In this document: piece after piece, positions 1-8,667 of the stretch
How the letters are laid out: the number at the start of each line of letters is the position of its first letter
Numbering within the stretch: the first letter of the stretch is position 1
NCBI RefSeq assembly: GCF_900258045.1
Contig: NZ_OGVD01000001.1
Location: 1-64,000 of the forward strand
Direction: 5' to 3'
Length of the DNA stretch: 64,000 nucleotides
Source: Sphingorhabdus sp. EL138
GTDB lineage: Bacteria; Pseudomonadota; Alphaproteobacteria; Sphingomonadales; Sphingomonadaceae
The notes under the pieces: generated by a model
The model's input: the letters and a program-made list of their open reading frames with translations, nothing else
The model's database searches: none
What the model was told of the DNA's origin: nothing
Translations under genes and position numbers: made by a program

Positions 1-1
1 C

Positions 2-688
2 TTCGTATCTGAGGCCAGTGTTTACCGGCTCCTCAAGGCCCATGATCTGATCACCAGTCCGGCCTTTATCGTAATGAAAGCAGCGAGCGAGTTTAAGGAC
101 AGGACGACTGCACCTAACCAGCTCTGGCAGACCGACTTTACATACCTCAAGATCATAGGCTGGGGCTGGTATTATCTCTCCACCATCCTCGATGACTTCT
201 CCCGCTACATTATCAGCTGGAAACTGTGCGCAACGATGAAAGCAGAAGATGTAACGGATACACTGGAGATGGCATTGACGGCATCTGGCTGCGATCAAGC
301 ACATGTGCTGCATAAACCGCGTCTGCTCAGCGACAATGGTCCCAGCTATGTTGCAGGAGAACTGGCCGACTGGCTCAAGGATCGAAAGATGCGCCATGTT
401 CGCGGTGCACCGTTCCATCCCCAGACACAGGGCAAGATCGAGCGCTGGCACCAGACCTTGAAGAACCGCATCCTGCTGGAAAACTATTATCTACCCGGTG
501 ATCTGGAAAAGCAGGTCGAGGCGTTCGTCGAGCATTACAATCACGAGCGTTATCATGAGAGCCTCAATAACGTAACACCTGCAGATGCCTACTTCGGCAG
601 AGCTCAATCCATCATCAAACAAAGAGAAAGGATCAAACAACTCACATTTAGAAAACGACGCTTGCTTCACAGCAAGCTGGCAGCTTAA
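2..688 (+). CDS. IS3-family transposase OrfB (integrase core), 5' end outside window
   Basis: DDE transposase that catalyses strand transfer of the element. The frame is open from base 2, so the first methionine at 74 is internal. All three catalytic acidic residues are visible: Asp in TDFTYLK, Asp in LLSDNGPS and Glu in GKIERWHQ, with the spacing of the rve integrase core. The C-terminal tail is basic. The N-terminal helix-turn-helix region and OrfA lie outside the window. This copy looks intact as far as it can be seen, unlike the truncated copy near 42-43 kb. Confidence 0.9.
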   Translation, partial: FVSEASVYRLLKAHDLITSPAFIVMKAASEFKDRTTAPNQLWQTDFTYLKIIGWGWYYLSTILDDFSRYIISWKLCATMKAEDVTDTLEMALTASGCDQAHVLHKPRLLSDNGPSYVAGELADWLKDRKMRHVRGAPFHPQTQGKIERWHQTLKNRILLENYYLPGDLEKQVEAFVEHYNHERYHESLNNVTPADAYFGRAQSIIKQRERIKQLTFRKRRLLHSKLAA

Positions 689-733
689 TATCGACCAACC
701 AGATGGTGCCAAACTCTCACCAAAGTGAATGAC

Positions 734-764
734 ACATCTGTCTCATTTTATCTGACGACTGACA
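734..764 (-). repeat. terminal inverted repeat of the IS3-family element
   Basis: Read on the minus strand it starts TGTCAGTCGTCAG and ends AGACAGATGT. It matches the end at 43188-43218, which starts TGTCCCCCGTCAG and ends in the same ten bases at the same distance. This fixes the element boundary at 764. Homology of the interrupted hydrolase to its paralogue resumes at about 767. Confidence 0.75.
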
Positions 765-766
765 CC

Positions 767-1528
767 CACCAATATCGGAACCTTATCAGAGAGCTCAGTG
801 ACGATTACTATTTGATTGCACCGGATTATCCCGGGTTCGGAGCGAGTGATTTTCCAAGCGCTGATACTTATGAATACTCATTCGATAACATAGCAAACAC
901 CATCGATAAGTTTTTGGAGCAGCGCGGAATTGAAAAATATTCTCTCTTTCTCCAAGATTATGGTGCACCGATTGGATACCGTATCGCAACAGCACATCCT
1001 GAGCGCGTGCAATCATTGATTGTTCAAAATGGAAACACTTATGACGAAGGGCTCAATAAGGAAGCTTGGGCTCCCATCATGAAACTATGGGAGCAAGGTC
1101 GCGGGAACAAGGAACTCGAAACTGCAATTGCATCCTCGGTGTTTGGTTTGGAAGGCCTGAAATGGCAATATACCCACGGAACGCGCAATCCGGACGCAAT
1201 TTTGCCTGACAACTGGTTGCTCGATTATCAAAGCTTATCGCGCGCTGGCCAACATGATGTCCAACTTGGATTGTTTTACGACTATCGAAACAACGTAGCG
1301 AAATATCCTGAGTGGCAGGCATATTTACGCAAGCACCAGCCTCCAGTGTTGCTTGTCTGGGCAAAAAATGATGCCTTTTTCCCGACCCCTGGAGCAGACG
1401 GTTATAAGCGCGATGTTAAAGACCTCGACTATAACCTTCTCGACACTGGGCACTTTGCTCTCGAGGAAGACGCGCCTTTGATCGCAGAGAAAATCCGGAC
1501 TTTCTTGGTCAAACGAGCAATTGAATAA
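767..1528 (+). pseudogene. alpha/beta hydrolase (haloalkane dehalogenase/epoxide hydrolase type), 5'-truncated by IS
   Basis: Closely related along its whole length to the intact hydrolase at 24676-25641, but homology starts at the residues HQYRNLIREL, equivalent to about residue 69 of that protein. The signal peptide, first strands and HGFP oxyanion segment are gone, replaced by IS sequence. An open frame starting at 725 inside the IS end would give a chimeric protein with about 14 IS-derived residues. The rest keeps the Asp nucleophile in LFLQDYGAPIG, the acidic residue in WAKNDAFFP and the His in DTGHFAL. Without the N-terminal strands and export signal it is almost certainly inactive. Confidence 0.85.
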
Positions 1529-1551
1529 CTGTCCGGGGGCAAAAGCTGAAA

Positions 1552-1595
1552 GGCACTAAGAGCAGGCGAGCGTTGGTTCGTCTGTTCTTGGTGCC
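1552..1595 (+). terminator. hairpin downstream of truncated hydrolase
   Basis: Stem of about 18 pairs (5' arm starting GGCACTAAGAGCAGG, 3' arm ending TTCTTGGTGCC) in which all three non-Watson-Crick positions are G-U pairs. Loop of about 8 nt. It starts 24 nt after the stop codon at 1528. No clean T-run follows, so termination is likely but not certain. Confidence 0.5.
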
Positions 1596-1792
1596 CTTAC
1601 TTAGTAAAATAGACTGATAACATTGGCGGATTACCGGAGATTTTAATAGCGGAGCTTATCGAGTTATTGTTGCTCAGCGATAAAAAGCTTAAGCAATTGC
1701 CATTATATTGGAATCGACGAATTAATACGATTCAAAAGTTGAGTACGTCAGTGGATCACACATACAAACTGAATGAAACATAACACGCGGTA

Positions 1793-2695
1793 TTATTCTC
1801 GAATATCGTTGCGGAATTGTCCTGGGGGAACTCCAATCACGCGAATAAAAGCGTCCGTTAAATGACTTTGTGATGAAAACCCGGCATCTAGAGCAATTTC
1901 TGCGAGACTACGTTGGCTGTTTGCCAATAAATTTTGGGCTTTTCTGATTCGATGCCTGAGAACATATTGATAAGGAGACAATGACGTTTCGGCTTTAAAC
2001 ATCCGTGTAAAATGAAATTTGCTAATTCCAGCTAGATTAGCCAACATATCTACAGTAATTTGTTGGTCGCTGTGTTCGTCGATAAAAGCAGTTATCAAGT
2101 TTAGCTTTTGAGGAGATAGATGATGCCTGTTTTCCTGTTCATCCTTGTTCTCAAGTTGCTGAAACGTGTCAGCGAGCAAAAGAGATGCAAGCGCTTCTGC
2201 CCTCAAGGTTCCGCCGAACCCGTCGGAAACCAAAAAATCCATCAACAATCCAGAAAGCTCATTAAATTTGCGCAGAGATCGGCCATAGTCTCGGTGCTCA
2301 TCGAATGATATTTTCGGGTTAAGCTGAGTCAGGTACTGATCTTTAAGTCTAGAACCAAAAGCGATATAAAAAAGATCTGCTTCGCAATCGACTTCGAAAG
2401 ATTGCTCGAATCCCTTTGGAGTAAATGAGAAGTCTCCCCGGTCTCGACTAAAACTATACAACTTTTGAGAGCCCGTGCGCCCCGTCGCCGAAAACGGCGA
2501 CGAATGTAAGGTAATCGTATCCCAATCTGCGGTGAATCTAGCTGTTTTTGGCGCCATCCAACCGATGACTAAATCATCACTTTGCCAACGTTTTTTTATT
2601 TGACCGGAAAACAAAGGTTCTCCTGACAACGACTCGTTCAATTTCAACCTATCATAAGTGGGTATGCCTGTAGGTTGATCGGTATAAACCAGCAT
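1793..2695 (-). CDS. AraC-family transcriptional regulator
   Basis: A 300-residue DNA-binding regulator. The N-terminal part (about 1-170) has the look of an AraC effector/cupin-like domain. The C-terminal 100 residues carry two helix-turn-helix motifs: the first around ITVDMLANLAGISKFHF, the second around LAEIALDAGFSSQSHLT, which is the AraC signature. The ATG at 2695 is preceded by a good ribosome site (GAGGTGA, about 6 nt spacing). It lies downstream of a second AraC gene on the same strand, with a perfect 13-bp inverted repeat between them. A decayed homologue lies at 21110-21678. It probably controls the neighbouring cluster. Confidence 0.85.
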   Translation of the reverse strand: MLVYTDQPTGIPTYDRLKLNESLSGEPLFSGQIKKRWQSDDLVIGWMAPKTARFTADWDTITLHSSPFSATGRTGSQKLYSFSRDRGDFSFTPKGFEQSFEVDCEADLFYIAFGSRLKDQYLTQLNPKISFDEHRDYGRSLRKFNELSGLLMDFLVSDGFGGTLRAEALASLLLADTFQQLENKDEQENRHHLSPQKLNLITAFIDEHSDQQITVDMLANLAGISKFHFTRMFKAETSLSPYQYVLRHRIRKAQNLLANSQRSLAEIALDAGFSSQSHLTDAFIRVIGVPPGQFRNDIRE

Positions 2696-2765
2696 ATTGG
2701 ATCACCTCGGGAAATCAGATCAATTCTCGTCTCGACTATTCGCTGCAGAATGTTTCCTAACACAC

Positions 2766-2794
2766 ATTCAACAAACATATTATGTTTGTTGAAT
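2766..2794. promoter_or_regulatory. perfect 13-bp inverted repeat upstream of AraC gene
   Basis: Arms ATTCAACAAACAT and ATGTTTGTTGAAT separated by three bases (ATT), perfect over 29 bp. It lies about 70 nt upstream of the AraC start at 2695 and about 80 nt beyond the 3' end of the other AraC gene. AT-rich, with no T-run on either side. An operator or autoregulatory site is more likely than a terminator. Confidence 0.5.
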
Positions 2795-2872
2795 TTCCAA
2801 TGTATTGCTTCTTCGTTCAAGCGGATTGGCGTATGATTATGACAAACCGACAGGGGCCCATCAATACGTACG

Positions 2873-3796
2873 TTAGGACATGGCTTCTTGGCAATTTCTG
2901 TACACCTTAGGGGTCACCCCCAAACGTTGCTTGAACGTAGTGGTCATGTGAGACTGCGAGGAGAATCCGCAATCATATGCAATTTGACAAATTGTTAACG
3001 TTGACTCACGCAGTAGACGTTGCGCTTTTGCAAGCCTTCGCTCAAGGACAAATTGATAGGGAGAACGGGCAAAACACGATTTAAACTCACGAACAAAATA
3101 CCATTCAGAGATACCAGCGATCAAAGACAGTTGTTTTAGAGTTATGCGCTCGCCGAGGTTATCTTCTATCCATGTAACAGATTTACGAAGTTTTTCTTGT
3201 TTGGTTGCATTTGCGACAGGAAAAGCAAATTTTGCGCGTTGATCCTGGATCTGAAGTGCATTGAAGATTAGAAACGCTGCAGATTCCATCAATGATATCG
3301 AAATGTCAATTGAGGAGATATGCTCTTCGTAAAATCGTGAGCACGTTTCGAAAATTAGAATATCTCTGAATATTTGAGTTCCAATTTTTTCCCAATTAGG
3401 GATGTCTGAGGTTTGTGAACCCCAATCGAAACTAAGTGTAACCGCTCGGCAAGAGCGATCCAGTTCGACGCAAGAAAATTCGTTGGGGCTGGTTAAAAAC
3501 AATGCTCCTCGAGTGAGTGTTCCGGTCGTTCGGTTTGTTTTGTTCCAGATTCGGGCTTCGGCGCAGCCAGCAACGATTGCTACCAGTAAGAGGCCATTGC
3601 TACTTCCCAATTCGTTTGTTCCGGCTGGGAGATCAATCTGCGTTGTTGTTATTGAATTCGGAAGCGGAAAGCTGATGTCGTTTGGAATTTGCGCGATTGT
3701 CCAACTTGGTATTTCAAGCTTCTTTTGAATATGTATATTCACAGTAAAATTCCCAAAATTGAAACATTTGTGGTGATGCCAAATGGATAATGGCAC
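2873..3796 (-). CDS. AraC-family transcriptional regulator
   Basis: About 307 residues, with a variable N-terminal sensing domain and a C-terminal AraC DNA-binding domain: first helix-turn-helix near ITLKQLSLIAGISEWYF, second near ICQIAYDCGFSSQSHMT. The longest frame begins at a GTG (3796). A GTG at 3742, with GGGA about 12 nt upstream, is an alternative that removes 18 residues. A clear but broken homologue lies at 26493-27119 in cluster II, where it directly follows an amine-oxidase fragment. That suggests this regulator belongs with the amine oxidase/cupin cluster rather than with the unrelated AraC protein downstream. Confidence 0.8.
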   Translation of the reverse strand: MPLSIWHHHKCFNFGNFTVNIHIQKKLEIPSWTIAQIPNDISFPLPNSITTTQIDLPAGTNELGSSNGLLLVAIVAGCAEARIWNKTNRTTGTLTRGALFLTSPNEFSCVELDRSCRAVTLSFDWGSQTSDIPNWEKIGTQIFRDILIFETCSRFYEEHISSIDISISLMESAAFLIFNALQIQDQRAKFAFPVANATKQEKLRKSVTWIEDNLGERITLKQLSLIAGISEWYFVREFKSCFARSPYQFVLERRLAKAQRLLRESTLTICQIAYDCGFSSQSHMTTTFKQRLGVTPKVYRNCQEAMS

Positions 3797-3963
3797 TCTC
3801 AGTTCATGATTCTGGGTTTACGCAAAGAATAACGAGCGATCTTCGCAATTCATGCGCATTTTCTATATTCGTGCTCAAAAATGCATAAATCGATTTTTTG
3901 CTGTTCAGACGACGATATTCGATTGTCATCCGTGCTATGATAGAATTCGGTTCAAAAATTGGA

Positions 3964-5211
3964 TCATTCTTCTACATGCCTTAGAATCATCGCTATCTCA
4001 TGGTCACCTGTGCTGAACAGCGCGATGCCATTACTTCCAATAGGCATTATCGATAGTTCCTTCGCAGCTTGGCTTAATATTCTTGCGCCAGTAGCACCGA
4101 ACGGATTGCCCAAGGCTAAGGAGCCGCCATTGGGGTTTAGTTTATTCCATGCGATATCTTCGAACTCGACGGACGATGGGGTATATTCACCAGAATTGGA
4201 GGGACCAAAAATGCAACGAATTGTTGCCAGCAATTGTTGAGATGAGTTCTCTTGAATTTCCCACAATGCAATATCTTCGACGCCTATCTTTTGCCTCAAT
4301 AGTACTCTGCTAATTGCTCTAATTTGCGACGGTATTCGGTTATTGAAATCGGTTAAATCGGTAGACATTTGCCAGTCAATAATTTTGATTCCAGGTTTGG
4401 CCTTTAGTCGGGCTAGCCCGCACTTATCGGCTATCCATACTCCTGCAGCACCATCAGCAAGAGAAGCAGAATTATACTCTGACAAGTTCCTAACGCCTAG
4501 CTTCTGAGAACTTGACGCGAATACTGCGGATTGATCTAATGCAATATTAACGTTGGGAATTTTATCGCAGGTTACGCCAGCAAATGGGACAATCAAATCA
4601 TCAAAAAAACCCGAAGATTGCGCGCCGATTGCATTTGCATGGCTTGATGCAGTTAAAATTTGTTGCTCAATGCTGGATTCGTCGATTTCATGTTCCAAGC
4701 GTTCTTGTATTACCCCTCCAACGCTTGACCTTAACTTTGATACATCTGTTGTTTCAAAACAAGAGATGTTGAAGCTTTTGAATACTGATTGTGAGATAGC
4801 GTCATCTTCCAATACGGCATTTTGGATTTTTTGTGCAATGGGAGGTTTTAGACCGATCGGAATATGGCTGCCAGTTTCGGAACCTCCAATGAGGGCTAGA
4901 TGCAGCTCGTTTGATCCTAACATTTGAATGGCATTGATCGCAGACATCAAACCATTCGTAGATCCAGACACATATGGTCCGTTTTTTTGGTTCGAAATTC
5001 GACTAATTGTCTGTTGTATTTCTTCTTGTAACCCGTGTGGATTGATATCTGGGATGACTTGATCCCAAAAAACTATGTCGGGATGCGCAAAACCCACCAT
5101 TTCGCTTACAACTTGTCTAGCGAGCAGGCTCGACGAGAAGCCTGAATACTGAGCCCCAGACCCGACAAAGGGAGTACGCTTACCAGGAACTAGATATGTT
5201 CCGACAGCCAT
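3964..5211 (-). CDS. thiolase-superfamily protein lacking the catalytic residues
   Basis: 415 residues, the usual thiolase length, with an N-terminal KRTPF motif, a central segment (HANAIGAQSSGFFDDLIVP) and the thiolase-II signature NPNGGSLALGNPFGATGAR near residues 359-377. Active thiolases use an N-terminal Cys in CxSG, a His in GHP and a C-terminal Cys in CxGGGxG. Here these are Ser84 (STNG), Asn369 (GNP) and FSTGD. It is therefore unlikely to perform acyl-CoA condensation or thiolysis by the standard mechanism. It could be a pseudoenzyme, an SCP2-thiolase-like binding protein or a decaying gene; the frame is fully open. It lies between the amine oxidase and the AraC genes on the same strand. 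Confidence 0.75.
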   Translation of the reverse strand: MAVGTYLVPGKRTPFVGSGAQYSGFSSSLLARQVVSEMVGFAHPDIVFWDQVIPDINPHGLQEEIQQTISRISNQKNGPYVSGSTNGLMSAINAIQMLGSNELHLALIGGSETGSHIPIGLKPPIAQKIQNAVLEDDAISQSVFKSFNISCFETTDVSKLRSSVGGVIQERLEHEIDESSIEQQILTASSHANAIGAQSSGFFDDLIVPFAGVTCDKIPNVNIALDQSAVFASSSQKLGVRNLSEYNSASLADGAAGVWIADKCGLARLKAKPGIKIIDWQMSTDLTDFNNRIPSQIRAISRVLLRQKIGVEDIALWEIQENSSQQLLATIRCIFGPSNSGEYTPSSVEFEDIAWNKLNPNGGSLALGNPFGATGARILSQAAKELSIMPIGSNGIALFSTGDHEIAMILRHVEE

Positions 5212-5449
5212 AGGCTTTCAAAACAAGAGGGTCCGTTCAACATTCTCTTCCTCGCTAATCTATGTCGCAGTTGCGTTTACAGATAGCTTATTATCAGAGA
5301 CGGTCTTTCGAAAATCCAGAAATTCCAGAAAGTTGCTATTCAAAACCCGAGTCATTTCCCGATTTAGGAGCACTGATTGTGACATGTATGTGGGTAAATA
5401 TCGAATGCAGCCGTCTTTGCTCTCACCATAATCTAGACGAAGTGCCCGC

Positions 5450-6526
5450 CTACCGAAGAATCTGGTCCTTAATTTGACGAGCCACACGCGTTCCCGCTTC
5501 AATAGCTCCTTCCATTAACCCTCCATGTTCCGTCGAACTTTCGGCGCTCGCTAGAAAAAGTCTTCCTTCGAACCAATCCACTGCCAGTGCTCGCTCTCCA
5601 TACGATGGATGCTTGCGCAAGGCTATTTTGTCGATATCGTTTGCTGTAAATGGTTCTTCGGACCAATCTTGATATTCGAAAGCAATGGGTTTCCCTGCCT
5701 GTTCCCCAAAGAGACGTGACAGCTGAGTCAAAGCTGCTTGTTTTAGCTTTTTTTGGTTTTCTTTGCGATAAGCAATGGGCCATCCAACAAACCCAAACAA
5801 AGAGAACAAACCCTCGCTCGCATCACTTTGATCCGCAACTTCCACCAAGGGGCCGGCGTGACTTGTTGCTGAGCCCGATAGTCCGTTCTCACGCCAAAAT
5901 GCAGTTTTATATGTTGCAACGATTTTCGCATGCCCGGCCATCCAAGTCGGCCATCTTGTTAGTGCTCGTTCGAGTTCCTGTGGAAGAGGTGGAAAGACGT
6001 CCCACTGAACAACCAATGGGCCAGGGGCTGCAACAACGATTATGTCTGCCGATATCTTTTGACCTGCTTCGGTTATAACAAATGGCTTCGCCTTACAATT
6101 CAGTACTACCACCTCTGCTGAGAATTGGATGGTTCCCTCAGGTAGTTCATTGGCCATTGCATGAGCAAGTCCTTGAGCCCCGGTCTTTAGACGTCGCGCA
6201 TCACCATATCGTTTGGGAAAGCTTCCTCTTTTGACATCCGACTTGGTTTCGAACAAGAAATCTCCTTCTTCAAACTGTTCTAGCATTTCAATGCCTAGCT
6301 TATCCACCAAACCACTCATTCTGGGTTGAAAAATAGGCCAAAACCAGGCTGGCCCAAGATCGAATGCACCTTTGTTAACAACATGACTGAGCGCTCGCCC
6401 ACCAATACGGTCTCGAGCTTCAAGAATTGTTATGTCAACGCCAGTTTTCGAGAGCTCCCTAGCTGCCATTAAGCCGCTTAACCCTGCTCCAATTATGAGT
6501 ATATGTTTAGAGTTAGAGTCGCCCAT
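5450..6526 (-). CDS. FAD-dependent amine oxidase (flavin monoamine oxidase family)
   Basis: About 358 residues. The N-terminus has a dinucleotide-binding fold (GAGLSG) followed by LEARDRIGGRA, which binds the FAD ribose and pyrophosphate. The C-terminus has the family motif GRLFLASAESS...GGLMEGAIEAG. It would oxidise an amine or a related C-H substrate. No signal peptide, so cytoplasmic. It is shorter than typical monoamine oxidases (about 430-500). The ATG overlaps the cupin stop codon as TGATG, as in cluster II, so the two are translationally coupled. Cluster II keeps only the first 50 or so codons of its counterpart (26342-26490). Confidence 0.8.
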   Translation of the reverse strand: MGDSNSKHILIIGAGLSGLMAARELSKTGVDITILEARDRIGGRALSHVVNKGAFDLGPAWFWPIFQPRMSGLVDKLGIEMLEQFEEGDFLFETKSDVKRGSFPKRYGDARRLKTGAQGLAHAMANELPEGTIQFSAEVVVLNCKAKPFVITEAGQKISADIIVVAAPGPLVVQWDVFPPLPQELERALTRWPTWMAGHAKIVATYKTAFWRENGLSGSATSHAGPLVEVADQSDASEGLFSLFGFVGWPIAYRKENQKKLKQAALTQLSRLFGEQAGKPIAFEYQDWSEEPFTANDIDKIALRKHPSYGERALAVDWFEGRLFLASAESSTEHGGLMEGAIEAGTRVARQIKDQILR

Positions 6527-7038
6527 CAAACTGCCGGTGGAACAGCATAACGAAGATGCCCAGATTTCACCCAGATATCGGCTCCGTCTTCGCCCGAATT
6601 GAAATTTGCATCATATCCATCCGGCAATCTAAGCCATTCAGATTTTTCAAATGTTTCACCATTTTCCAATATCGCGCGTGATAATATTAGAATTTCGGCA
6701 CCACCTTCCGTGTTGACGGTAGTTTTGATATTAGGAAGCCATTTTTCATTGGAAATTACTTCACGCTGATCTTTATAGAGTGTTGCGGTGGAGACACCGG
6801 CTCTATTGGAGTCTTCGGTGAATTGCGGCCCTTCTATGCGCAAATTTTCAGGTTTCCTGTCATCCATGTTGAACTGCCAAAGCGTTACAAAGATGGTGCA
6901 GACGAGTTTTGATCCCGGACTATGCGAAGAAGTTGGCGGATTACGGATATAGCCCCCCATGAATACCAATGCCACAATCGTTCCTGATGGAATTCCCAGT
7001 TTCGATAATTGCAGTTTGTTGTTCACACCGGACTCCAT
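6526..7038 (-). pseudogene. ChrR-like cupin with deleted metal-binding N-terminus
   Basis: Residues from about 28 onward (GGYIRNPPTSSHSPGSK to the end) align with the intact cupin at 25665-26342. The first 80 or so residues of that protein, including the HTHTGGEE metal site and the first cupin strands, are missing and replaced by about 27 unrelated residues. The open frame persists and the TGATG link to the amine oxidase is kept. The protein cannot bind metal through the first cupin domain and is probably non-functional, although the second, metal-free half is intact. Confidence 0.7.
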
Positions 7039-7282
7039 GCGATTTGGATTAATACCTTTGGTTTTATGACTGTAAGTTGAGGGATAATTTCAATATACCG
7101 GACAATGAGAATTTTGGATTCCTGCGATTTGATAGTTCAATAGATATTTCGGAGCCGCCGGGCTCTGAGCCGAAAATATCAGAAAACTCTGAGAAGCTAG
7201 CCTTCAGTCTCGTAAATCAGTAACGAGAAATGCTACGGTTGAGGTCGAAAAATTCCTGTATCGATTGACTGGGCCTATGATG

Positions 7283-7431
7283 AAAAAAATGAGCAGGTGT
7301 TGGGGAAAACACCTGCCCATAGGGAACGTCCGGGGAGGATCGGAGGGAGGGTTCGGGACGCTCCGTCAGAGAGATTTCGGAAACCGGGTTGATCGACTTG
7401 GAACAACTGGTTTTCATCATAATCTGCTCTG
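7283..7431 (-). ncRNA. candidate structured RNA / leader with tandem C-loop hairpins (copy I)
   Basis: On the minus strand, hairpin 1 (7324-7363) has an 8-bp stem GAGCGTCC/GGACGTTC with a C-rich loop containing CCCTCCCTCC and CCTCCCC. Hairpin 2 (7293-7316) has a perfect 9-bp stem GCAGGTGTT/AACACCTGC with loop TTCCCC, and is followed 3 nt later by a T7 run, the form of an intrinsic terminator. A homologous element with the same two-hairpin layout lies at 24077-24219, upstream of cluster II; shared blocks include CAGAGCAGAT, GAAATCTCTCT and CTCCCTCCGAT. Both lie upstream of, and on the same strand as, their clusters. The architecture recalls alphaproteobacterial CCUCCUCCC-loop sRNAs, but homology to them is not shown. 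A small protein-coding frame also crosses copy I but has no clear counterpart in copy II. Confidence 0.5.
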
Positions 7432-7912
7432 AGTGATAGATGGCAGGAAAACAGGAAATTTGATTCTGGAATCCTACAAATTTTAAGTCCTTGCGATTTA
7501 CGAGCAAGAATATTGAATCACTATGGAAATTTACTAGAATTTGTATTGATTTGACGCCAGTCGGACGGGGGTAGTGTTGTTCAAAGCTCGAGCCGAGATG
7601 GTTGAGAATATTGATTCAGTGTCTTTGTTTTTGGGGACATTTCGAAAGCTAATTCTCAAGGCTAGTCGTGTTTAGTTTTGGCGACTTTTTCTTCGAAAAG
7701 CGCGAGATATTGAAATGGAATTCAATCCCGAAACAATTGGAATTGCTTTAGAGGTTTTTGCCAACCTATGAGACCAAATCAGTTAGTGAGAAGAGTCGAA
7801 ATTTGTATCAGAATGCCCTTGGCACTATTCGAGACTAAGAGCTGCTCGAATAATTCTGACATAAAAAAACAGAAACCATTTAGCTCATTCGATAGATTGT
7901 AAGAAGAAGCAC
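7432..7912. other. intergenic, no gene recognised
   Basis: About 480 bases of AT-rich sequence between the hairpin element and a secreted-protein fragment. No convincing coding frame, repeat or RNA was seen. It may hold the promoter for the minus-strand hairpin element. Confidence 0.4.
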
Positions 7913-8110
7913 TTATGCAAGCGACGTTGATGGTAATGCAAGGAGCGATGTCTTCAAGCCAATATTCTGACTAACCCCTTCGTAACGCAAACGCATATCA
8001 GCTAGCGAGTTTATCTGGATCGCACTCTCATCAATGTTTCCGGTGATTGCATATGCAGCCATCGGGGCTGCCATGGCGGCGCAAAATAATAGAGAAACTT
8101 TCCTCATCAT
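7913..8110 (-). pseudogene. secreted-protein fragment (possible outer-membrane porin N-terminus)
   Basis: 65 codons. The first 22 residues form a clear signal peptide (MMRKVSLLFCAAMAAPMAAYA). The following INSLADMRLRYEGVSQ resembles the first beta-strand of sphingomonad porin/alginate-export-type proteins. The frame then stops after about 20 more residues, far short of any porin. Most likely the 5' stub of a deleted gene; a genuine small secreted peptide is less likely. Confidence 0.4.
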
Positions 8111-8487
8111 TTTTTTAACTCACCTCGTTTTCGTCCGATCAAAAACCGAAGGTTCCGAGCGCTGTTATAGAAAAGGACGTGGGGATTAACAGCGTCCAAA
8201 CTGGCATATACGACTTGGAAGTGGCACTATCTAAAGTACAATTGGCATCCCAGGCCGATAGCAATTCCAGTTGTATTCCATATGGCGAAGGGCTCACTAG
8301 ATTCGCGAGTTGTGGGTCGAACGAGCAACAGCATGACATTGGACGAATTCCTTTTTTCTTTCACATTAATCGGCTAAAACTATGGCTAATAATTGGGATT
8401 GATGACATTTTGAATCGGATGAAAACTCTTGAACCCTTTCGAGCGCGGCTTGCATGTTACTAAAAGCCACCCTATTGGGCGCCGCGG
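8111..8487. other. intergenic, no gene recognised
   Basis: About 380 bases. A 94-codon frame on the plus strand lacks a ribosome site and any recognisable domain, so it was not called. On the minus strand just after the small gene at 8488, CCACCC and GGGTGG can pair across the stop codon and are followed by CTTTT, a weak terminator candidate. Confidence 0.35.
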
Positions 8488-8664
8488 CTAAGTGGGGTGG
8501 TCGTTTGTGGACAGGTTGATGGGATTCTCTGACCCGGCTTCTGCCGATTCCGTCGAGTTTTGCTTTTTATCCAATATGTAGAATTGGAAGATTGCCGACA
8601 AAATAAACCCGGCAATCACAAAAGCCGCGGTTTTCCGATTTTCATTTTTATCGGATTGATCCAC
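8488..8664 (-). CDS. small single-pass membrane protein (GTG start)
   Basis: 58 codons beginning at GTG 8664, three bases after the stop of the upstream small membrane gene. Polar N-terminus (DQSDKNENRK), one hydrophobic segment (TAAFVIAGFILSAIFQFYIL, about residues 12-31) and an acidic, Ser/Asn-rich tail. Tight coupling to the upstream gene supports it as the second gene of a two-gene operon. No family recognised. No strong ribosome site, so it probably relies on translational coupling. Confidence 0.45.
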   Translation of the reverse strand: MDQSDKNENRKTAAFVIAGFILSAIFQFYILDKKQNSTESAEAGSENPINLSTNDHPT

Positions 8665-8667
8665 TGT

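Larger units (their letters stand above)
1..764 (+). mobile_element. IS3-family insertion sequence, right end (cut by window edge)
   Basis: The window opens inside an IS3-family element. It holds the 3' part of orfB and a terminal inverted repeat at 734-764. That end matches the end beyond orfA of the second copy at 43188-43218: both read inward from a TGTC terminus, share CGTCAG a few bases in and the block AGACAGATGT at the inner edge. The element ends inside an alpha/beta hydrolase gene and has replaced its 5' part. Protein differences between the two copies (for example Arg versus Lys near the start of the shared stretch) show they are not a very recent duplication. Confidence 0.85.

Noticed and set aside
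5260-5502. 80-codon minus-strand frame between the thiolase and amine oxidase genes
   Set aside because: It overlaps the 3' end of the amine oxidase in another frame and has no domain or ribosome site.
7217-7507. 96-codon minus-strand frame crossing the tandem-hairpin element
   Set aside because: It reads through a canonical hairpin-plus-T-run, has no recognisable domain, and the homologous element at 24077 has no matching start codon or conserved frame. Conservation follows the hairpins instead.
8179-8463. 94-codon plus-strand frame
   Set aside because: No ribosome site, no recognisable sequence pattern, and composition like non-coding DNA.
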